The position numbers and the translations under genes were made by a program. Positions 6,223 through 8,258 of a stretch of DNA of 8,258 nt are shown piece by piece. This DNA is from Acidimicrobiaceae bacterium (GTDB taxonomy: Bacteria > Actinomycetota > Acidimicrobiia > Acidimicrobiales > UBA8190), in the NCBI GenBank assembly GCA_003453695.1, contig DMNK01000031.1, forward strand, positions 1,859-10,116, read 5' to 3'. The notes beneath the pieces were generated by a model that ran no database searches, was not told the origin of the DNA, and saw only the letters and a program-made list of their open reading frames with translations. The stretch's first letter is position 1; each line of letters starts with the position of its first letter.

Positions 6223-7599
6223 ATGGACGCCACGGTGCGGTCGGAGGAGCTCTCGGAGGGACGCAACCGCCGTCATGCCGTGGCCCGCTCGGACCAGGCG
6301 GTGTGGGGGCCTCCGCTCAACCGACCCGATCCTGTAGACGTCGTCGAGGCGCAGAACCGCACCCGCCTGGCCGATCTCGTGCCGGTGCGCGTCGGGCGCA
6401 TGGCCCAGAGCCCCTTCGCCTTCCTGCGGGGCTCGGCGCTCGTCATGGCTCATGACCTGGCGGCCACGGCCGACACCGGCTTCACCGTGCAGGTGTGCGG
6501 CGACGCCCATGTGGCCAACTTCGGCCTGTTCGCCTCGCCCGAGCGCAACCTGCTCTTCGACGTGAACGACTTCGACGAGACCGACGTCGGCCCCTGGGAG
6601 TGGGACGTGAAGCGTCTGTGCGCCAGCGCCGCGGTGGTCGCTCGCCAGTCCGGCCACCAAGGCGCAGAGCAGCGGGAGGCGGCCCGGGCGGCGGCGTCCT
6701 CCTACCGGACGCACATGGCCGAGTACGCAGCCATGGGCGAGCTCGACCTCTGGTATGCGCGGGTCGACGCCCAGGCGGCGAGCAAGATCCTCTCGTCGGC
6801 GGGGGCGTCCGCCCGGGCGGAAGTCCGTGCCGACGTGCGAGCCGCCCGCCGCCATACCGCCCTGGCCGCCCTGCCGGGGCTCACCGCTCTGGCGCCCGAC
6901 GGCAGCCGTCGCATCGTGGACCACCCGCCGCTCGTCTCCCACGACGGCGTGGACGACGACCTGCTTCGTAGCGTCGCCTCCGGCCACCTGGCGTCGCTGC
7001 CCGAGGACCGCCGCACCCTGGTGGGCCGCTTCGAGATCGTCGACTACGCCCGCAAGGTGGTGGGTGTGGGGAGCGTGGGCACCCGATGCTTCATCGGCCT
7101 CCTCATGGACGACGTCGGTCTCCCCCTCCTCATGCAGGTCAAGGAGGCCGGCACCTCGGCCTTGGCGGCGGTGGGGGCCGTGGTGCCCGTACCGGGCCGC
7201 CACGTCGGGGCGGCGGGGGAAGGGTGGCGGGTCGTCGACGGGCAGCGTCGCATGCAGGCGACCAGCGACGTCCTTCTGGGCTGGGCGTCGGCGGACGGTG
7301 TCGACTACTACCTTCGCCAGCTGCGCGACATGAAGGGCTCCATCGACGCCGTGTCGCTGGCGCCCACCGCCCTCGCCGATTACGCCCAGCTGTGCGGATG
7401 GGTGCTGGCCCGCGCCCATGCCCGTTCGGCCGGTGGCGCCACCGCCGCCCGCATCGCCGGCTACCTGGGCACGAGCGCCACCTTCGACGACGCCCTGTCG
7501 AGCTTCGCGCTGTCCTATGCCGAGCAGAACGAGCGCGACTACGGCGCCTTCGTGGCCGCCATCAAGTCGGGACGGCTCTCGGCGGAGACAGGCGTCTGA
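6223..7599 (+). CDS. DUF2252 family protein
   Basis: A 458-aa soluble protein of the DUF2252 family, recognised by FAFLRGSALVMAHDLA (66-81), CGDAHVANFGLF (92-103), LLFDVNDFDETDVGPWEWDVKRL (110-132), the glycine-rich VVGVGSVGTRCFIGLL (279-294), LPLLMQVKEA (300-309), QRRMQATSDVLLGW (341-354), DYYLRQLRDMKGS (361-373) and a C-terminal WVLARAHARSA. The biochemical role of the family is not established. GDAHxxN followed by DFD looks like the catalytic and metal-binding loops of aminoglycoside-phosphotransferase-type kinases, while a glycine loop and VKE lysine lie C-terminal to them. A kinase-like fold is therefore an inference. The ATG follows GGAGG (6213-6217) by five bases; the frame is open further upstream into yceI, which was rejected. 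It may have its own promoter or rely on readthrough from YceI. Confidence 0.92.
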   Translation: MDATVRSEELSEGRNRRHAVARSDQAVWGPPLNRPDPVDVVEAQNRTRLADLVPVRVGRMAQSPFAFLRGSALVMAHDLAATADTGFTVQVCGDAHVANFGLFASPERNLLFDVNDFDETDVGPWEWDVKRLCASAAVVARQSGHQGAEQREAARAAASSYRTHMAEYAAMGELDLWYARVDAQAASKILSSAGASARAEVRADVRAARRHTALAALPGLTALAPDGSRRIVDHPPLVSHDGVDDDLLRSVASGHLASLPEDRRTLVGRFEIVDYARKVVGVGSVGTRCFIGLLMDDVGLPLLMQVKEAGTSALAAVGAVVPVPGRHVGAAGEGWRVVDGQRRMQATSDVLLGWASADGVDYYLRQLRDMKGSIDAVSLAPTALADYAQLCGWVLARAHARSAGGATAARIAGYLGTSATFDDALSSFALSYAEQNERDYGAFVAAIKSGRLSAETGV

Positions 7600-7610
7600 G
7601 CGCCCGGCGC

Positions 7611-8258
7611 CTACACCCGCACCGATGCCGGAGGCACGACGGCGTCGATGGCCTCGAGGTCCGGGGGGAGCAGGTCCAACGCCGCCGCCGAGGCGTTGGC
7701 GGGGATCTGGTCGGCCGAGGTGGCGCCGGCGATGACCGAAGCCACCATGGGCCGGGTGAGCAACCAGGCGATGGCGAGCGGCCCCACCAGCCATCCGTGC
7801 TCGTTGGCGATGTCGGTCAGCTGCTCGACCGCCTGCAAGTTCTGCTCGGACGCCAGGCGCTCGTACTGCTCGGCTCCGACGCCGGCCAGCCGCGTCCCCG
7901 GGGGAGGCGGCTGCCCGCGGCGGTACTTGCCGGTGAGAAGCCCCCGAGCCAAGGGGTAGTACGGCACGAAGGCGGTGTCGCTGGCGACGCACTCGTCGAG
8001 CACGTCCACCTCCGGTGAGCGGTGCAGGATGCTGTACTCGTTCTGCACGCACACGAACCGGGCCGCTCCCTGGGCAGCTGCCTGGTGTGCCTGACGCAGC
8101 TGCTGAGCGGAGAAGTTGGAGCAGCCGATCTCCCGGACCTTGCCCGCCCGCACCTCCTCGTCCAGGGCGGCGAGGGTGTCGGCGATCGGGGTCTCGGGGT
8201 CGGGCGAATGCAGCAGGTAGAGGTCGACGTGATCGGTGCCGAGGCGGCGCAGGCTGGC
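7611..8258 (-). CDS. Aldo/keto reductase (5' end outside window)
   Basis: The C-terminal 215 codons of an AKR-family NAD(P)H-dependent oxidoreductase, open from the right edge to TAG at 7611-7613. The visible part begins ASLRRLGTDHVDLYLLHSPDP, carrying the catalytic-tetrad His (residue 17 of the visible part). It continues with TPIADTLAALDEEVRAGKVREIGCSNFS, the QNEYSILHR strand, a VPYYPLARGLLTGKYRRG block and a cofactor-binding C-terminus (PMVASVIAGATSADQIPANASA). The pattern is that of the YajO/Tas-like general AKRs. The N-terminal third with the catalytic Asp, Tyr and Lys lies outside the window, so activity cannot be judged. The substrate is not predictable. It converges on the DUF2252 gene with 11 bases between the stop codons and no visible terminator. 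Confidence 0.94.
   Translation of the reverse strand, partial: ASLRRLGTDHVDLYLLHSPDPETPIADTLAALDEEVRAGKVREIGCSNFSAQQLRQAHQAAAQGAARFVCVQNEYSILHRSPEVDVLDECVASDTAFVPYYPLARGLLTGKYRRGQPPPPGTRLAGVGAEQYERLASEQNLQAVEQLTDIANEHGWLVGPLAIAWLLTRPMVASVIAGATSADQIPANASAAALDLLPPDLEAIDAVVPPASVRV

Noticed and set aside
6202..8052. A 616-codon minus-strand open frame spanning the DUF2252 gene and part of the aldo/keto reductase
   Set aside because: It crosses two recognisable genes in the wrong frame, and its Arg/Gly/His-rich translation has no domain.
1..8258. A defence, mobile or biosynthetic system in the window
   Set aside because: No nuclease, transposase, integrase, toxin-antitoxin pair, reverse transcriptase, CRISPR repeat or synthase module was seen; the genes are ordinary chromosomal families without a shared pathway.

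Overview
The window is dense, GC-rich bacterial DNA. GC-rich third codon positions, GTG starts and a TTGACN-N17-TANNNT promoter suggest a high-GC actinobacterium. The gene mix (extracytoplasmic Kelch propeller, DUF2252, soluble YceI, GGDEF-EAL, MBL hydrolase with a C-terminal extension) would fit an uncultured Acidimicrobiia-like or related lineage. That placement is an inference; no rRNA or other marker gene is present. I saw no tRNA, rRNA, CRISPR array, insertion sequence or phage gene.

Layout. (1) Positions 1-2088, minus strand: the N-terminal 696 codons of a membrane-anchored protein with a six-repeat Kelch propeller followed by an NHL/arylsulfotransferase-like propeller. It runs off the left edge. 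(2) Positions 2156-3205, minus strand: a 349-aa metallo-beta-lactamase-fold hydrolase, 67 bases upstream of the Kelch gene and in the same direction, so the two may share a transcript; an 8-bp hairpin lies between them. (3) Positions 3206-3567: a 362-base divergent intergenic region with a good plus-strand promoter, a 15-bp direct repeat covering its -35 box, and three tandem small hairpins in the predicted leader. (4) Positions 3571-5364, plus strand: a PAS-GGDEF-EAL cyclic-di-GMP protein with both active-site motifs intact but no RxxD inhibitory site. (5) Positions 5365-5513: an intergenic region with a consensus -35 box and a four-unit, 14-bp-period AAGCTTG array that can also form two mutually exclusive RNA hairpins. 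(6) Positions 5514-6107, plus strand: a YceI-family protein without a signal peptide, followed by two hairpins (one a UUCG tetraloop, one an 11-bp stem). (7) Positions 6223-7599, plus strand: a DUF2252 protein whose kinase-like motifs appear in permuted order. (8) Positions 7611-8258, minus strand: the C-terminal 215 codons of an aldo/keto reductase, convergent with DUF2252 across 11 bases and cut by the right edge.

No single pathway ties these genes together; this looks like chromosomal housekeeping and accessory sequence rather than a defence or mobile island. The parts most worth a second look are non-coding (the YceI leader array and the divergent promoter region upstream of the cyclic-di-GMP gene) and the DUF2252 motif order.
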